DNA of 64,000 nt, from the NCBI GenBank assembly GCA_965229355.1, contig OZ245869.1:2666001-2730000 (forward strand), given 5' to 3'. The notes beneath the pieces are model-generated. The model had not been told where the DNA came from. It searched no databases and worked only from the letters and a program-made list of their open reading frames with translations. A program made the position numbers and the translations under genes. Every line of letters starts with the position of its first letter. Within the stretch, counting starts at the first letter, position 1. The stretch comes from GCA-2737725 sp965229355. Lineage in GTDB: Bacteria > Pseudomonadota > Alphaproteobacteria > Rhodospirillales > Rhodospirillaceae. Below are positions 39,685-48,875 of this stretch, piece after piece.

Positions 39685-42357
39685 ATGGTCACCACCAAGG
39701 ACGTCCGCTCCACGTTTCTGAATTACTTCGCCAAGAACGGCCACGAGGTTGTCGCCTCGAGCCCCTTGGTGCCGCGCAATGATCCGACGTTGATGTTCAC
39801 CAACGCTGGCATGGTGCAGTTCAAGAACGTCTTCACGGGGAATGAAACTCGCCCTTACAAGCGCGCGACCACATCGCAGAAATGCGTGCGCGCAGGCGGC
39901 AAGCACAACGACCTGGACAACGTCGGCTACACCGCACGTCACCACACGTTCTTTGAAATGCTGGGCAATTTCTCGTTCGGCGATTACTTCAAGGAACAGG
40001 CGATCAGCCACGCCTGGGAATTGATCACCAAAGACTACGGCCTGCCGAAAGAAAAGCTGACCGTAACCGTGCACTCATCGGACGAAGAAGCGGCCGGCTT
40101 GTGGCGCAAAATCTCTGGCCTCACGGATGATCGTATTATCCGTATTCCAACGTCGGATAACTTCTGGTCGATGGGCGATACCGGCCCCTGTGGTCCGTGC
40201 ACGGAAATTTTCTACGATCACGGCGATAAAATTGCGGGCGGTCCGCCGGGCAGCGCTGACGCTGATGGTGATCGCTTCATCGAAATCTGGAACCTCGTGT
40301 TCATGCAATACGAGCAGATTTCAGCCAACGAACGCATTAATTTGCCCAAGCCGTCGGTTGATACCGGTATGGGCTTGGAGCGCATCACAGCCGTGATGCA
40401 AGGCGTGCACAACAACTACGACATCGATCTGTTCAAGAATCTGATTGCGGCGATTTCCGCTGCAGCCAAGACCGATCCGAAAGGCGCACATGCTGCTTCG
40501 CATCGCGTGATCGCGGATCACTTGCGCGCGGCTGGCTTTTTGATTGCGGACGGCGTGCTGCCATCCAACGAAGGCCGTGGTTATGTCTTACGCCGCATCA
40601 TGCGCCGTGCCATGCGCCATGCGCACCTGATGGGCTGCACCGATCCGTTGATGTACCGCTTGGTGCCTGCACTGGTGGGCGAAATGGGCCAGCATTACGG
40701 CGAGTTGGAACGCGCCCAAGCACTGATCACCGAAACACTGCTGCTAGAAGAAACGCGCTTTAAGTCGATGCTGGAGCGCGGCCTGAAGCTGCTGGACGAT
40801 GAAACCAAAAACATTTCCCCCGGCAGCAATCTCTCGGGCGAAGTGGCGTTCAAGCTGTATGACACCTATGGCTTCCCGCTCGATCTGACGCAGGATGCTT
40901 TGCGTGCGCGTGACATCGGTGTTGATACCGATGGTTTCAGCGCCGCCATGGAACGCCAACGCGCTGAAGCCCGCAAAGCGTGGTCTGGTTCGGGCGATGC
41001 CGCGACGGAAAAAGTCTGGTTTGAAGTGAAAGACAAAGTCGGTGCCACCGACTTCTTGGGCTATGCCACCGAAACTGCCGAAGGCCGCATCACGGCGTTG
41101 GTTGTAAACGGTGCATCTGTGCAAAGTGCCAAAGAGGGCGATACGGTTTCTGTCGTCGCCAACCAATCGCCGTTCTACGCAGAGTCAGGCGGCCAAGTGG
41201 GCGATAGCGGCGTAATCCAAGTCGCGGGCGGCAAGGCTGAGATCACCATTACCGACACGCAGAAGAACGCTGACACTGTGTTTGTGCATTCGGGCACAGT
41301 CACCAAAGGTACTGTCGCAGTCGGTGACGAAGCCGTGTTTAACGTCGATGGCACGCGCCGTGCGGCCATTCGCGGTCATCACTCAGCCACGCACTTGTTA
41401 CACTCGGCCTTGCGCAAAGTGTTGGGCGCGCACGTGTCGCAAAAGGGCTCGTTGGTGTCATCCGACAAGCTGCGCTTCGATATCAGCCACAACAAAGCTT
41501 TAAGCGCTGAAGAAGTGCGCAAGATCGAAGACTTGGTGAACGCTGAAATTCGCGGCAACGCGGAAGTGACAACACGCTTGATGGATACCGAAGCCGCCAT
41601 TAAGGCGGGCGCGATGGCGCTGTTCGGCGAAAAGTACGGCGATGAAGTGCGCGTCGTATCGATGGGCTCGCACAACGATAACGCTGAACCGCAATACTCG
41701 GTCGAACTGTGCGGTGGCACACACGCGAGAAGAACTGGCGATATCGGCCTGTTCAAGATCGTCGGTGAGTCTGCGGTTGCCGCAGGCGTGCGCCGTGTGG
41801 AAGCCGTGACCGGTGCCGCTGCTGAAGCTTGGGTGATCGAGCAAGATCGCTTGGTGAAAGAAACCGCTGCGGCGTTGCGCGTTGCACCGCCGGAACTGCC
41901 AGGTCGTGTCGCCGCGCTGGTGGAAGAACGCAAAGCCTTAGAGAAAGAAATCTCCGACCTGCGCCGCAAACTCGTCGCCTCAGGCGGTGGGGGTGGTGCC
42001 GCGCAAGGCCAAGCTTCGAAGTCCGTCGCGGGTGTGAATTTCGCAGGCCGTGTGCTCGATGGTATTCCGGCCAAAGATCTCAAAGGCATGGCCGACGATA
42101 TCAAGAAGCAGATCGGCTCTGGCGTCGTGGCACTGGTGAGTGTTGCCGATGGCAAAGCCTCGCTCGTCGTCTCGGTGACCGAAGACCTGACCGCAAAAAT
42201 CAGCGCTGTGGACTTGGTGAAAGCCGGTTCGGCGATTCTGGGCGGGAAGGGTGGCGGTGGCCGTCCGGATATGGCCCAGGCTGGCGGCCCAGAAGGAGCC
42301 CAGGCTGATAAAGCAATTGCGGAAATTGAAGCCGAAATTCAACGCCGCGCCGCCTAA
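39685..42357 (+). CDS. alaS: Alanyl-tRNA synthetase
   Basis: Charges tRNA-Ala and edits mischarged Ser and Gly. The 890-residue product has the class II catalytic domain (TSQKCVRAGGKHNDLDNVGYTARHHTFFEMLGNFSFGDYFK), tRNA-binding region, editing domain with HHSATHLLH (His near 565-573) and CGGTHARRTGDIGLFKI (Cys about 676), and a C-terminal DHHA1 domain with the glycine-rich GGKGGGGRPDMAQAGGP. Length and order are standard. The Shine-Dalgarno sequence is weak (TAAGCAG). Confidence 0.97.
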   Translation: MVTTKDVRSTFLNYFAKNGHEVVASSPLVPRNDPTLMFTNAGMVQFKNVFTGNETRPYKRATTSQKCVRAGGKHNDLDNVGYTARHHTFFEMLGNFSFGDYFKEQAISHAWELITKDYGLPKEKLTVTVHSSDEEAAGLWRKISGLTDDRIIRIPTSDNFWSMGDTGPCGPCTEIFYDHGDKIAGGPPGSADADGDRFIEIWNLVFMQYEQISANERINLPKPSVDTGMGLERITAVMQGVHNNYDIDLFKNLIAAISAAAKTDPKGAHAASHRVIADHLRAAGFLIADGVLPSNEGRGYVLRRIMRRAMRHAHLMGCTDPLMYRLVPALVGEMGQHYGELERAQALITETLLLEETRFKSMLERGLKLLDDETKNISPGSNLSGEVAFKLYDTYGFPLDLTQDALRARDIGVDTDGFSAAMERQRAEARKAWSGSGDAATEKVWFEVKDKVGATDFLGYATETAEGRITALVVNGASVQSAKEGDTVSVVANQSPFYAESGGQVGDSGVIQVAGGKAEITITDTQKNADTVFVHSGTVTKGTVAVGDEAVFNVDGTRRAAIRGHHSATHLLHSALRKVLGAHVSQKGSLVSSDKLRFDISHNKALSAEEVRKIEDLVNAEIRGNAEVTTRLMDTEAAIKAGAMALFGEKYGDEVRVVSMGSHNDNAEPQYSVELCGGTHARRTGDIGLFKIVGESAVAAGVRRVEAVTGAAAEAWVIEQDRLVKETAAALRVAPPELPGRVAALVEERKALEKEISDLRRKLVASGGGGGAAQGQASKSVAGVNFAGRVLDGIPAKDLKGMADDIKKQIGSGVVALVSVADGKASLVVSVTEDLTAKISAVDLVKAGSAILGGKGGGGRPDMAQAGGPEGAQADKAIAEIEAEIQRRAA

Positions 42358-42377
42358 ACTACTGATTCAATTACTGA

Positions 42378-42420
42378 AACGGCACCTTTGCAATCCTGCA
42401 TAGGTGCCGTTCGCTTTTTC
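42378..42420 (+). terminator. alaS terminator
   Basis: AACGGCACCT (42378-42387) and AGGTGCCGTT (42402-42411) with an inner TGCA-ATCC-TGCA stem, followed by CGCTTTTTC. Located 20 nt after the alaS stop. Confidence 0.88.
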
Positions 42421-42424
42421 CATA

Positions 42425-42505
42425 TTGCACCGCAACATTTTTGTTGACGCATACCCCATCCAGGCGTACCTTGTGTGCACTGCAACATGACGGCTTGCGT
42501 TGCAC
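42425..42505 (+). promoter_or_regulatory. Phasin promoter with three TTGC-N3-GCAA operators (candidate PhaR sites)
   Basis: Sites: TTGC-ACC-GCAA (42425-42435, perfect), GTGC-ACT-GCAA (42475-42485, one mismatch) and TTGC-GTT-GCAC (42495-42505, one mismatch). Centres are 50 and 20 bp apart, near whole helical turns. A promoter TTGACG (42444-42449), 17-bp spacer, TACCTT (42467-42472) lies among them and would start transcription near 42479, inside site 2. From memory, rhizobial PhaR recognises a TTGC-RNY-GCAA palindrome; all three copies fit R-N-Y in the centre. PhaR is a PHB-responsive repressor of phasin genes. Confidence 0.65.
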
Positions 42506-42620
42506 ACCAGAATTTTAAGCCCAAGTTTTTGGGTACGTGCTTTTCGGCGCTGCGGTTTCGCGCCCCATAAAAAAACAATCACCGCCTCGAAGAGACAGAG
42601 GCCTACAAAGGATCAAGGCT

Positions 42621-43025
42621 ATGGAAAAAGTTTACGCTGATTTCGTTGCTTTCAATCAAGAGAACTTCGACGCCTTCGTGAAAAGCTCCACCACGTTCGC
42701 CAAAGGTTGGGAACAAGTTGGTAAGCATGTCGCCGAATTGGCTCAGAAGTCGGTTGAAGACGCTGTTGAGTTGTCGAAAAAATTCGCGACGTTGAAGAGC
42801 CCGAACGATCTCTTTGCTCTGCAAACCAAGCTGATCGAAGAAGGCTTCGAAAGCGCCATTGAAGAAAGCAAGAAGGTCGCTGACCTGTCTGCTTCGGTGA
42901 TCAAAGAAGCATCGGCTCCGATTGCAGACCGCGTGAAGGCCAACATTGTGGCCATCAACGCTGCTGCTGCGAACGTTCAATCGACCGTTCAAAAAGCCAC
43001 CACTGGTTCTAAGAAGGCTGCCTAA
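42621..43025 (+). CDS. phaP: Phasin (polyhydroxyalkanoate granule protein)
   Basis: The 134-residue product is an all-helical phasin: FNQENFDAFVKSSTTFAKGWEQVGKHVAELAQKSVEDAVELSKKFATLKSPNDLFALQTKLIEEGFESAIEESKKVADL (residues 10-88), ending in a Lys/Ala tail. Phasins coat PHA granules and control their size. The upstream-open frame from 42537 is ignored because ATG 42621 has CAAGG upstream and a correct phasin N-terminus. Phasin regulation by PhaR-type operators fits the promoter region. No PHA synthase is in the window. Confidence 0.85.
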   Translation: MEKVYADFVAFNQENFDAFVKSSTTFAKGWEQVGKHVAELAQKSVEDAVELSKKFATLKSPNDLFALQTKLIEEGFESAIEESKKVADLSASVIKEASAPIADRVKANIVAINAAAANVQSTVQKATTGSKKAA

Positions 43026-43060
43026 ACCCTCCCCCTCGATTCTTAGGCAGACTTTATAAG

Positions 43061-43140
43061 AAAGGCCCGACACTCCCTCCCCCGTCGGGCCTTTCGCTTT
43101 TAGCGTAAGGCCCGTTCATATTTTGAGCCGGGCCTTTCGT
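43061..43140 (+). terminator. Two tandem phasin terminators with related stems
   Basis: AAAGGCCCGAC (43061-43071) with GTCGGGCCTTT (43084-43094) then CGCTTTT; and AAGGCCCG (43107-43114) with CGGGCCTT (43129-43136) then TCG. The stems share GGCCCG/CGGGCC, repeating the double design seen after recA. Confidence 0.85.
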
Positions 43141-43223
43141 TTATCTAAGCTATGCACTCGGGCATTGACCCTGAGTTGAGGGCAGACCACGATCAAACGA
43201 ACTTAGATCAACAGGACTGCCCC

Positions 43224-44066
43224 ATGCGTTTTGAAAGCACATCCTCCTATGTCGCCACCGAAGACTTAAAAGTCGCGGTGAATGCGGCCATCAGTTTGCA
43301 ACGCCCTTTATTGATTAAAGGCGAACCGGGCACGGGCAAAACGGTGCTGGCCCATGAAGTGGCGTCTGCGTTGGGCATGGACCTGCTGACGTGGCACATC
43401 AAATCCACCACCAAGGCCCAGCATGGCCTGTACGAGTACGATGCGGTCGCGCGTTTGCGCGATGGCCAATTGGGCGAAGCCAAAGTGAAGGACATCGCCA
43501 ACTACATTCGCCCAGGTAAGTTGTGGCAGGCCTTCACCCACCCGAAGCGATGTGTGCTGTTGATTGATGAAATCGACAAGGCTGACATCGAATTCCCGAA
43601 TGACCTTTTGCAAGAACTCGACCGCATGGAGTTCTTTGTCTACGAAACCGGCCAGACCATTAAAGCCGAAACGCGGCCTGTAGTGATCATCACCTCGAAT
43701 AATGAAAAAGAACTGCCCGACGCCTTCTTGCGCCGCTGTTTCTTCCACTACATTCGTTTCCCCGACCGCGAAACGATGGAACAGATTGTTCAGGTGCATT
43801 TTAAAGATGTGAAGAAAAATCTGGTGCGTGACGCGTTGCAGTCGTTCTTCGAACTGCGCGATGTGCCGGGCCTGAAAAAGCGTCCCTCGACATCAGAGTT
43901 GCTGGATTGGATCAAGTTGCTGATGTCCGATGATGTGTCGGCGGAAGCGTTGCGCACCAAGGATTTGAAAACCGTATTGCCGCCGTTGCATGGCGCACTG
44001 GTGAAGAACGAGCAAGACGTGCACTTGCTGGAGCGCTTGGCGTTCCTGTCGCGGCGCGAGCGCTAA
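43224..44066 (+). CDS. MoxR-family AAA+ ATPase
   Basis: A chaperone-like AAA+ ATPase of 280 residues. Walker A is GEPGTGKT (residues about 33-40), Walker B VLLIDEID, sensor region VVIITSNNEKELPDAFLRRCFFHYIRFPD and a C-terminal lid (RPSTSELLDWIKLLMSD). It ends 12 bp before a VWA/CoxE-type gene. MoxR-VWA pairs insert metals or mature enzymes; the CoxD/CoxE system is the best-known example. The frame extends upstream to 43152, but ATG 43224 has AGGA and begins with the family start MRFESTSSYVATEDL. Confidence 0.9.
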   Translation: MRFESTSSYVATEDLKVAVNAAISLQRPLLIKGEPGTGKTVLAHEVASALGMDLLTWHIKSTTKAQHGLYEYDAVARLRDGQLGEAKVKDIANYIRPGKLWQAFTHPKRCVLLIDEIDKADIEFPNDLLQELDRMEFFVYETGQTIKAETRPVVIITSNNEKELPDAFLRRCFFHYIRFPDRETMEQIVQVHFKDVKKNLVRDALQSFFELRDVPGLKKRPSTSELLDWIKLLMSDDVSAEALRTKDLKTVLPPLHGALVKNEQDVHLLERLAFLSRRER

Positions 44067-44078
44067 GGGACACACGCG

Positions 44079-45263
44079 ATGTTCCTCAATCTTCTGGATG
44101 GCATGAAGCGGGCAGGGTTGCCGGTGTCGATCACCGAATACCTAACGCTGGTCGAAGCCACAGAAGCGAACTTGGCTGATTATAGCGTGGAAGATTTTTA
44201 TTATCTCGCCCGCACCATCATGGTGAAGGATGAGCGATTATTGGATCGCTTTGACCGCGTATTTGCCGAAGTCTTCAAAGGGTTGGAAGGCAGCGCTGGC
44301 GTTGAATCCATCGCGGCCAACATCCCCGACGAATGGCTGAAGATGCTGTCGGAACTGAATTTGTCTGAAGAAGACAAAGCGAAAATCAAAGCGCTCGGCG
44401 GCTGGGACAAGTTGATGGAAACGCTGAAGCAGCGTTTGGCCGAGCAAAAAGGACGCCACCAAGGCGGCAACAAATGGATTGGCACCGGTGGGCGCTCGCC
44501 GTTTGGTGCGTATGGCTACAACCCCGAAGGCGTGCGCATTGGGCAAGATGAAAGCCGCCATCGCCGCGCTGTGAAGGTGTGGGATAAGCGCGAGTTTAAA
44601 AATCTCGATGACGATGTCGAGATTGGCACGCGCAATATCAAGATGGCGTTGCGCCGCTTGCGCCGGTTCGCGCGTGAAGGTGCGCCAACCGAACTTGATA
44701 TCGATAGCACCATCAGCGCCACGGCTCGCCAAGGTGGTTGGCTGGATTTGCAGATGGTCCCCGAGCGCCACAACGCTGTCAAAGTGCTGCTGTTCCTGGA
44801 TGCCGGGGGCAGCATGGATGATCACGTGAAAGTCTGCGCTGAGTTGTTCTCAGCCGCGCGGAATGAATTCAAACATCTCGAGCACTATTACTTCCACAAC
44901 TGCATCTATGAAGGTGTGTGGAAAGATAATCGCCGTCGCCACGACCAGAAGATTTCGACATTCCAACTGATGAGAACCTACGCCGCCGACTACAAACTAA
45001 TTTTTGTCGGTGATGCCAGCATGAGCCCGTACGAAATTGTGCATCCTGGTGGCGCGGTCGAGCACTGGAACGAAGAGTCGGGTGAAGCATGGATGCGAAG
45101 GGTTCTTAACACGTGGCCAAAGGCCGTGTGGCTCAACCCACTGCCGCAGAAACACTGGGGCTATACCGAATCCATCAGCATGCTGCGTCAACTTATGGAT
45201 GACCGTATGTACCCGCTCACATTGGGCGGATTAGATGCCGCCATGGCCGAACTGAAACGCTAA
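44079..45263 (+). CDS. CoxE-type protein with von Willebrand factor A domain
   Basis: The 394-residue product has a helical N-terminal half (FLNLLDGMKRAGLPVSITEYLTLVEA) and a VWA domain from about 230 with the MIDAS motif DAGGSMDD (LLFLDAGGSM) and a later Asp (LIFVGDASMSPYEI). Between them is a Gly/Lys/Arg-rich stretch (RHQGGNKWIGTGGRSPFGAYG). It is the partner of the MoxR ATPase upstream, likely in metal-cofactor insertion or complex maturation; the client is not in the window. Confidence 0.85.
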   Translation: MFLNLLDGMKRAGLPVSITEYLTLVEATEANLADYSVEDFYYLARTIMVKDERLLDRFDRVFAEVFKGLEGSAGVESIAANIPDEWLKMLSELNLSEEDKAKIKALGGWDKLMETLKQRLAEQKGRHQGGNKWIGTGGRSPFGAYGYNPEGVRIGQDESRHRRAVKVWDKREFKNLDDDVEIGTRNIKMALRRLRRFAREGAPTELDIDSTISATARQGGWLDLQMVPERHNAVKVLLFLDAGGSMDDHVKVCAELFSAARNEFKHLEHYYFHNCIYEGVWKDNRRRHDQKISTFQLMRTYAADYKLIFVGDASMSPYEIVHPGGAVEHWNEESGEAWMRRVLNTWPKAVWLNPLPQKHWGYTESISMLRQLMDDRMYPLTLGGLDAAMAELKR

Positions 45264-45281
45264 AAAATGTTCGCGTCATTT

Positions 45282-45305
45282 TGTTAATGCATCAGGACAT
45301 TAACA
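45282..45305. promoter_or_regulatory. Inverted repeat TGTTAATG-N8-CATTAACA upstream of the MacA-type gene
   Basis: Perfect 8-bp arms (45282-45289 and 45298-45305). No T-run, so an operator is more likely than a terminator. A smaller inverted repeat AAACG-TTA-CGTTT follows at 45382-45394. The gap between the VWA gene and the MacA-type gene is 190 bp. Confidence 0.45.
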
Positions 45306-45453
45306 ATCCTCATTAAAAAGCCGCGATATTGTTGCGAACGCATACAAAACTCACGTTTCCGGACACATTACTGTTACGCTGAAACGTTACGTTTGCCGCC
45401 ATAAATCAATTCGCGCCTCAGTGGGTGGGGCGGTCCTGAAAGACGAATTTCAA

Positions 45454-46767
45454 ATGAACGATAGCGGTGTTCAGTCCATGTCGGACACAGCCAACCAATC
45501 GCGTGCATCAAAATTGGGCACAGGCTTTACGGCCTTAAAAGAGCGCCTTCCAAAGCCGCAACTGAACCGCCGCTGGATCGGCGGCACGGTTGTAGCGCTT
45601 GTTGTCATCTATGCGCTGTGGCCGTCGGGCAATGCAAACACGATAACATTCAAAACCGTTGAAACCACGCGCGGCCCCCTGACTGTGACGGTCAGTGCCA
45701 CAGGTACGCTGCAACCGGTGAATACAGTTGAAGTGGGCGCTGAAATTTCCGGCCAGATCGAAACCGTGAAGGTGGATTACAACGCCTCTGTCACCAAAGG
45801 CCAACTACTGGCGGTGATGAACACGGACAATTTGGGTGCAAAGGTCGCGCAGTCGCGCGCATCATTAGCGGCATCGCGCGCGCGGGTGGAAGATGCACGT
45901 GCGACTGCTGCGGAAGCAAAGTTGAAGCTCAACCGCATTCAAGATCTGAACGCACGCGGCAATGCATCGCGTCAGGATTTGGATGCCGCTGTGGCGGCCG
46001 AATCGCGTGCGCGTGCAGGCTTGGTGAATGCGCAAGCGCAAGTGAATGTGTCTGAAGCAACGCTGCTGGCCGATGAAACAACGTTAGCAAAAGCGGAAAT
46101 TAAATCTCCGATTGATGGCGTTGTTTTGATGCGCCAAGTGGAGCCGGGCCAAACAGTTGCCGCCTCACTGCAAACGCCGATTCTGTTTAAACTTGCCGAA
46201 GACCTGACGGCGATGGAACTGATTGTCGACATTGATGAGGCCGACATTGGCCAAGTGAAAGAAAACCAGAAGGCGGACTTTACGGTCTCTGCGTTCCCTG
46301 AGCGCAAATTCCCGGCTGTGATTTCACAAGTACGTTTCTCGCCGAAAACCGTGGAAGGCGTGGTGACATATCAGGCCGTGCTGACCGTTGATAACAAAGA
46401 TTTGGCTTTGCGCCCCGGCATGACAGCCACTGCTTCAATCACCACTGTGACGATGGATGACACGTTGCTGGTACCTGCGGCTGCTCTGCGTTTCCAACCA
46501 CCGCGCGCTGCGGCTGGGGACCAAGCCCAAGGTGCCCCCCCAGGCTTATTCCGCATATTTGCACCACGTATGCCAGCGAATCAGCAGGCGCGTCCTGCCG
46601 CACGCACAGGCGATACACAAAATGTCTGGGTGTTGGATGGTGGACAGCCCAAGGCCTTGCCGGTGACAGTCGGCCCCAGCGATGGACAATTCACGTCGGT
46701 ATCGGGTGCGGGTGTTGCCGTTGGCACGAAAGTGATCGTCGGGACCGAAACGAAAGCGGCGCGTTAA
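45454..46767 (+). CDS. macA: MacA-type periplasmic adaptor (HlyD family)
   Basis: The 437-residue product has a TM anchor (about residues 40-58, WIGGTVVALVVIYALWPSG), a biotinyl-lipoyl-like hairpin (TVSATGTLQPVNTVEVGAEISGQIETVKVDYNASVTKGQLLAVMNTDNL), a coiled coil (VAQSRASLAASRARVEDARATAAEAKLKLNRI) and beta-barrel domains (TEIKSPIDGVVLMRQVEPGQTVA-like AEIKSPIDGVVLMRQVEPGQTV). It connects an inner-membrane ABC transporter to an outer-membrane channel. The start is uncertain: GTG 45421, ATG 45454 or ATG 45478. It is 2 bp ahead of the ABC ATPase gene. Confidence 0.9.
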   Translation: MNDSGVQSMSDTANQSRASKLGTGFTALKERLPKPQLNRRWIGGTVVALVVIYALWPSGNANTITFKTVETTRGPLTVTVSATGTLQPVNTVEVGAEISGQIETVKVDYNASVTKGQLLAVMNTDNLGAKVAQSRASLAASRARVEDARATAAEAKLKLNRIQDLNARGNASRQDLDAAVAAESRARAGLVNAQAQVNVSEATLLADETTLAKAEIKSPIDGVVLMRQVEPGQTVAASLQTPILFKLAEDLTAMELIVDIDEADIGQVKENQKADFTVSAFPERKFPAVISQVRFSPKTVEGVVTYQAVLTVDNKDLALRPGMTATASITTVTMDDTLLVPAAALRFQPPRAAAGDQAQGAPPGLFRIFAPRMPANQQARPAARTGDTQNVWVLDGGQPKALPVTVGPSDGQFTSVSGAGVAVGTKVIVGTETKAAR

Positions 46768-46769
46768 GA

Positions 46770-47507
46770 ATGAACGTTGTCACCGACACACCTGTTATTT
46801 CGGCGGGCAGCGCAACGCCGCCTCTGATCGCTTTTGACCAGGTTTATAAAGTTTATGGCCGTGGTGAATCGGAAGTGCGCGCACTGGATGGCGTCAGTTT
46901 CCAAATTCAGGCGGGCGAGTTCGTGGCCGTGATGGGCCCATCGGGCTCGGGTAAGTCCACGACCATGAATATTCTGGGCTGTTTGGATGCGCCGACAGCA
47001 GGCCATTACTATTTCAAGGGTCAGGATGTTGGCAGCTTGTCGCGCGATGGGCGTGCGCTGTTACGCCGTCATGATTTGGGCTTTGTGTTCCAGGGCTTCA
47101 ACTTGTTGGCGCGGACCACTGCGCTCGAGAATTTAGAGCTACCGCTGATTTATCGCCGCGTGCCTGCTGAGGAACGCCATCGGCTGGCGCGGGAAGCGTT
47201 GCGATTGGTCGGCCTTGAGGGGCGCGAAGATCACACACCTGCTGAGTTGTCGGGTGGCCAGCAACAACGCGTGGCGATTGCCCGCGCGATTGTCACACAG
47301 CCGTCGTTACTATTGGCCGATGAACCAACAGGTAATTTAGATTCCGCACGCAGCCACGAAATTATGGAGCTGCTGACGCGCTTTAACCGTGAGAACGGCA
47401 TCACCATTGTTCTGGTGACGCACGAAGACGATATCGCGGCCTTTGCCAAACGGCGCATTGATTTTCGCGACGGCAAAATCGTGCGCGAAACGCGGCGGGA
47501 GGGTTAG
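46770..47507 (+). CDS. MacB/LolD-type ABC transporter ATP-binding protein
   Basis: The 245-residue ATPase has Walker A GPSGSGKST (about 52-60), Q-loop, the ABC signature LSGGQQQRVAIARAI, Walker B LLLADEPTG and the H-loop IVLVTHEDD. The family is MacB/LolD. In enteric MacB the ATPase is fused to the permease; here they are separate genes, as is common. It is 4 bp ahead of the permease. Confidence 0.93.
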   Translation: MNVVTDTPVISAGSATPPLIAFDQVYKVYGRGESEVRALDGVSFQIQAGEFVAVMGPSGSGKSTTMNILGCLDAPTAGHYYFKGQDVGSLSRDGRALLRRHDLGFVFQGFNLLARTTALENLELPLIYRRVPAEERHRLAREALRLVGLEGREDHTPAELSGGQQQRVAIARAIVTQPSLLLADEPTGNLDSARSHEIMELLTRFNRENGITIVLVTHEDDIAAFAKRRIDFRDGKIVRETRREG

Positions 47508-47511
47508 CACG

Positions 47512-48720
47512 ATGTTTGCCAACACGCTCCTGATGTCCGTGCGCGAAATTCGCCGCAACTTGATGCGCTCGGGGCTCACAGTGCTGGGCATTATCATTGG
47601 TGTCGCAGCCGTCATTATCATCGTCACGCTGGGGGCGGGTACTACGCGCCAAGTGCAAGATGAAATCGGCAAGATGGGCTCGAACATGATTACGCTGTCG
47701 CCCGGTGGGGCGATGCGCATGGGTGGGGCGGCATCAACCGCAGCCGCGTTCGAGATGGCTGATGTGCTGGCGATCCGGCGCGAAATTCCCGGTATGGCGG
47801 GCGTGGCACCTGTGTCATTGCGGCGTTATCAAGCGGTGTACGGCAACGTCAACCGTCGCCCGCAGGTGATGGGCACCGAGAGCGACTTCTCATTGGTGCG
47901 TAATTGGAAAGTGGTGGAGGGGCGCTTGTTCAGCCCCGCCGAACAGCGCTTTGGCCGCATGGTTTGCATTATCGGCTCTACAGTGCGCAATGAAATGTTT
48001 CCGTCAGCCGATCCACTGGGTGCCACCATGCGCGTGGGCAAGGCGACGTGCGAAGTGATTGGCGTCCTGGAATCAAAAGGCCAAGCCATGTTCGGCGGCG
48101 ACCAGGATGATATTATTGTTGTGCCCTTGCGCGCCTTCCAGCGCCGCTTATCAGGCGCGAACCGCATCGATCAAATTTACATCTCGGCCATGAGTGAAGA
48201 CGCCATTCCGGCTGTAAAATCGAGTCTCGACGTACTGATGCGTGATCGCCGCAAGATTGCAGAAGGCGCGCAGCCTGACTTTGATGTGCGCGATATGGCC
48301 GAGGCCTCGACTATGGTGCAAAACACCACAGGCGTGCTCACCACATTTTTAAGCGCCATTGCTGCTGTCAGTTTGTTGGTTGGCGGCATCGGGATCATGA
48401 ACATCATGCTGGTCTCGGTGACAGAGCGCACCCGCGAGATCGGGATTCGCTTGGCCATTGGCGCGCTCGAAAAAGAAGTGATGCTGCAGTTCCTGGTCGA
48501 GGCGGCCATGCTGTCGGCTTTTGGCGGACTGGTGGGCATTACGCTTGGTTTATTAGGGGCCTTTGCCATTGCGCCTGCCATCAACGTGCCGTTCGTGTGG
48601 CAACCGACTACGGTGATTGTGGCCTTTGCGTTTTCAGCTGCTGTTGGTGTGATCTTCGGGTTTATGCCCGCCCGGCGCGCAGCGCAGCTTGATCCGATTG
48701 ATGCGTTACGCCACGAGTAA
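47512..48720 (+). CDS. macB: MacB-type ABC permease (FtsX family)
   Basis: The 402-residue permease has an N-terminal TM helix (NLMRSGLTVLGIIIGVAAVIIIVTLG), a large periplasmic MacB_PCD domain (residues about 40-270) and the C-terminal three TM helices (TTFLSAIAAVSLLVGGIGIMNIMLVSVTERTREIGIRLAIGA, then PTTVIVAFAFSAAVGVIFGFMPARRAAQLDPIDALRHE). The ATG 47512 follows GGGAGGG, so the frame start at 47443 is not used. With its neighbours it forms a complete tripartite exporter except for the outer-membrane channel. Confidence 0.93.
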   Translation: MFANTLLMSVREIRRNLMRSGLTVLGIIIGVAAVIIIVTLGAGTTRQVQDEIGKMGSNMITLSPGGAMRMGGAASTAAAFEMADVLAIRREIPGMAGVAPVSLRRYQAVYGNVNRRPQVMGTESDFSLVRNWKVVEGRLFSPAEQRFGRMVCIIGSTVRNEMFPSADPLGATMRVGKATCEVIGVLESKGQAMFGGDQDDIIVVPLRAFQRRLSGANRIDQIYISAMSEDAIPAVKSSLDVLMRDRRKIAEGAQPDFDVRDMAEASTMVQNTTGVLTTFLSAIAAVSLLVGGIGIMNIMLVSVTERTREIGIRLAIGALEKEVMLQFLVEAAMLSAFGGLVGITLGLLGAFAIAPAINVPFVWQPTTVIVAFAFSAAVGVIFGFMPARRAAQLDPIDALRHE

Positions 48721-48828
48721 CAAGTATATAATCTACCGAGGGGTAGGATTTGCGCAAAATCAAACCAACATGCGGATGACACGCCGTCGGTGGAATTGAC
48801 CATGTATACACTTGAGGGCCACTGTCGG

Positions 48829-48854
48829 GCTCTCTTGAAAAAGAGCGCTTTTTA
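48829..48854 (+). terminator. Terminator-like hairpin after the MacAB operon
   Basis: GCTCT (48829-48833) and AGAGC (48842-48846) followed by GCTTTTTAG. It lies 22 nt before the next gene, so it could also be an attenuator in that leader. A smaller hairpin CTACC-GAGG-GGTAG is at 48733-48745. Confidence 0.6.
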
Positions 48855-48875
48855 GCAACGAAGGGGACCCCCGAA

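Noticed and set aside
45300..45316. CtrA-like TTAA...TTAA upstream of the MacA-type gene
   Set aside because: The spacer is 9 bp instead of 7.
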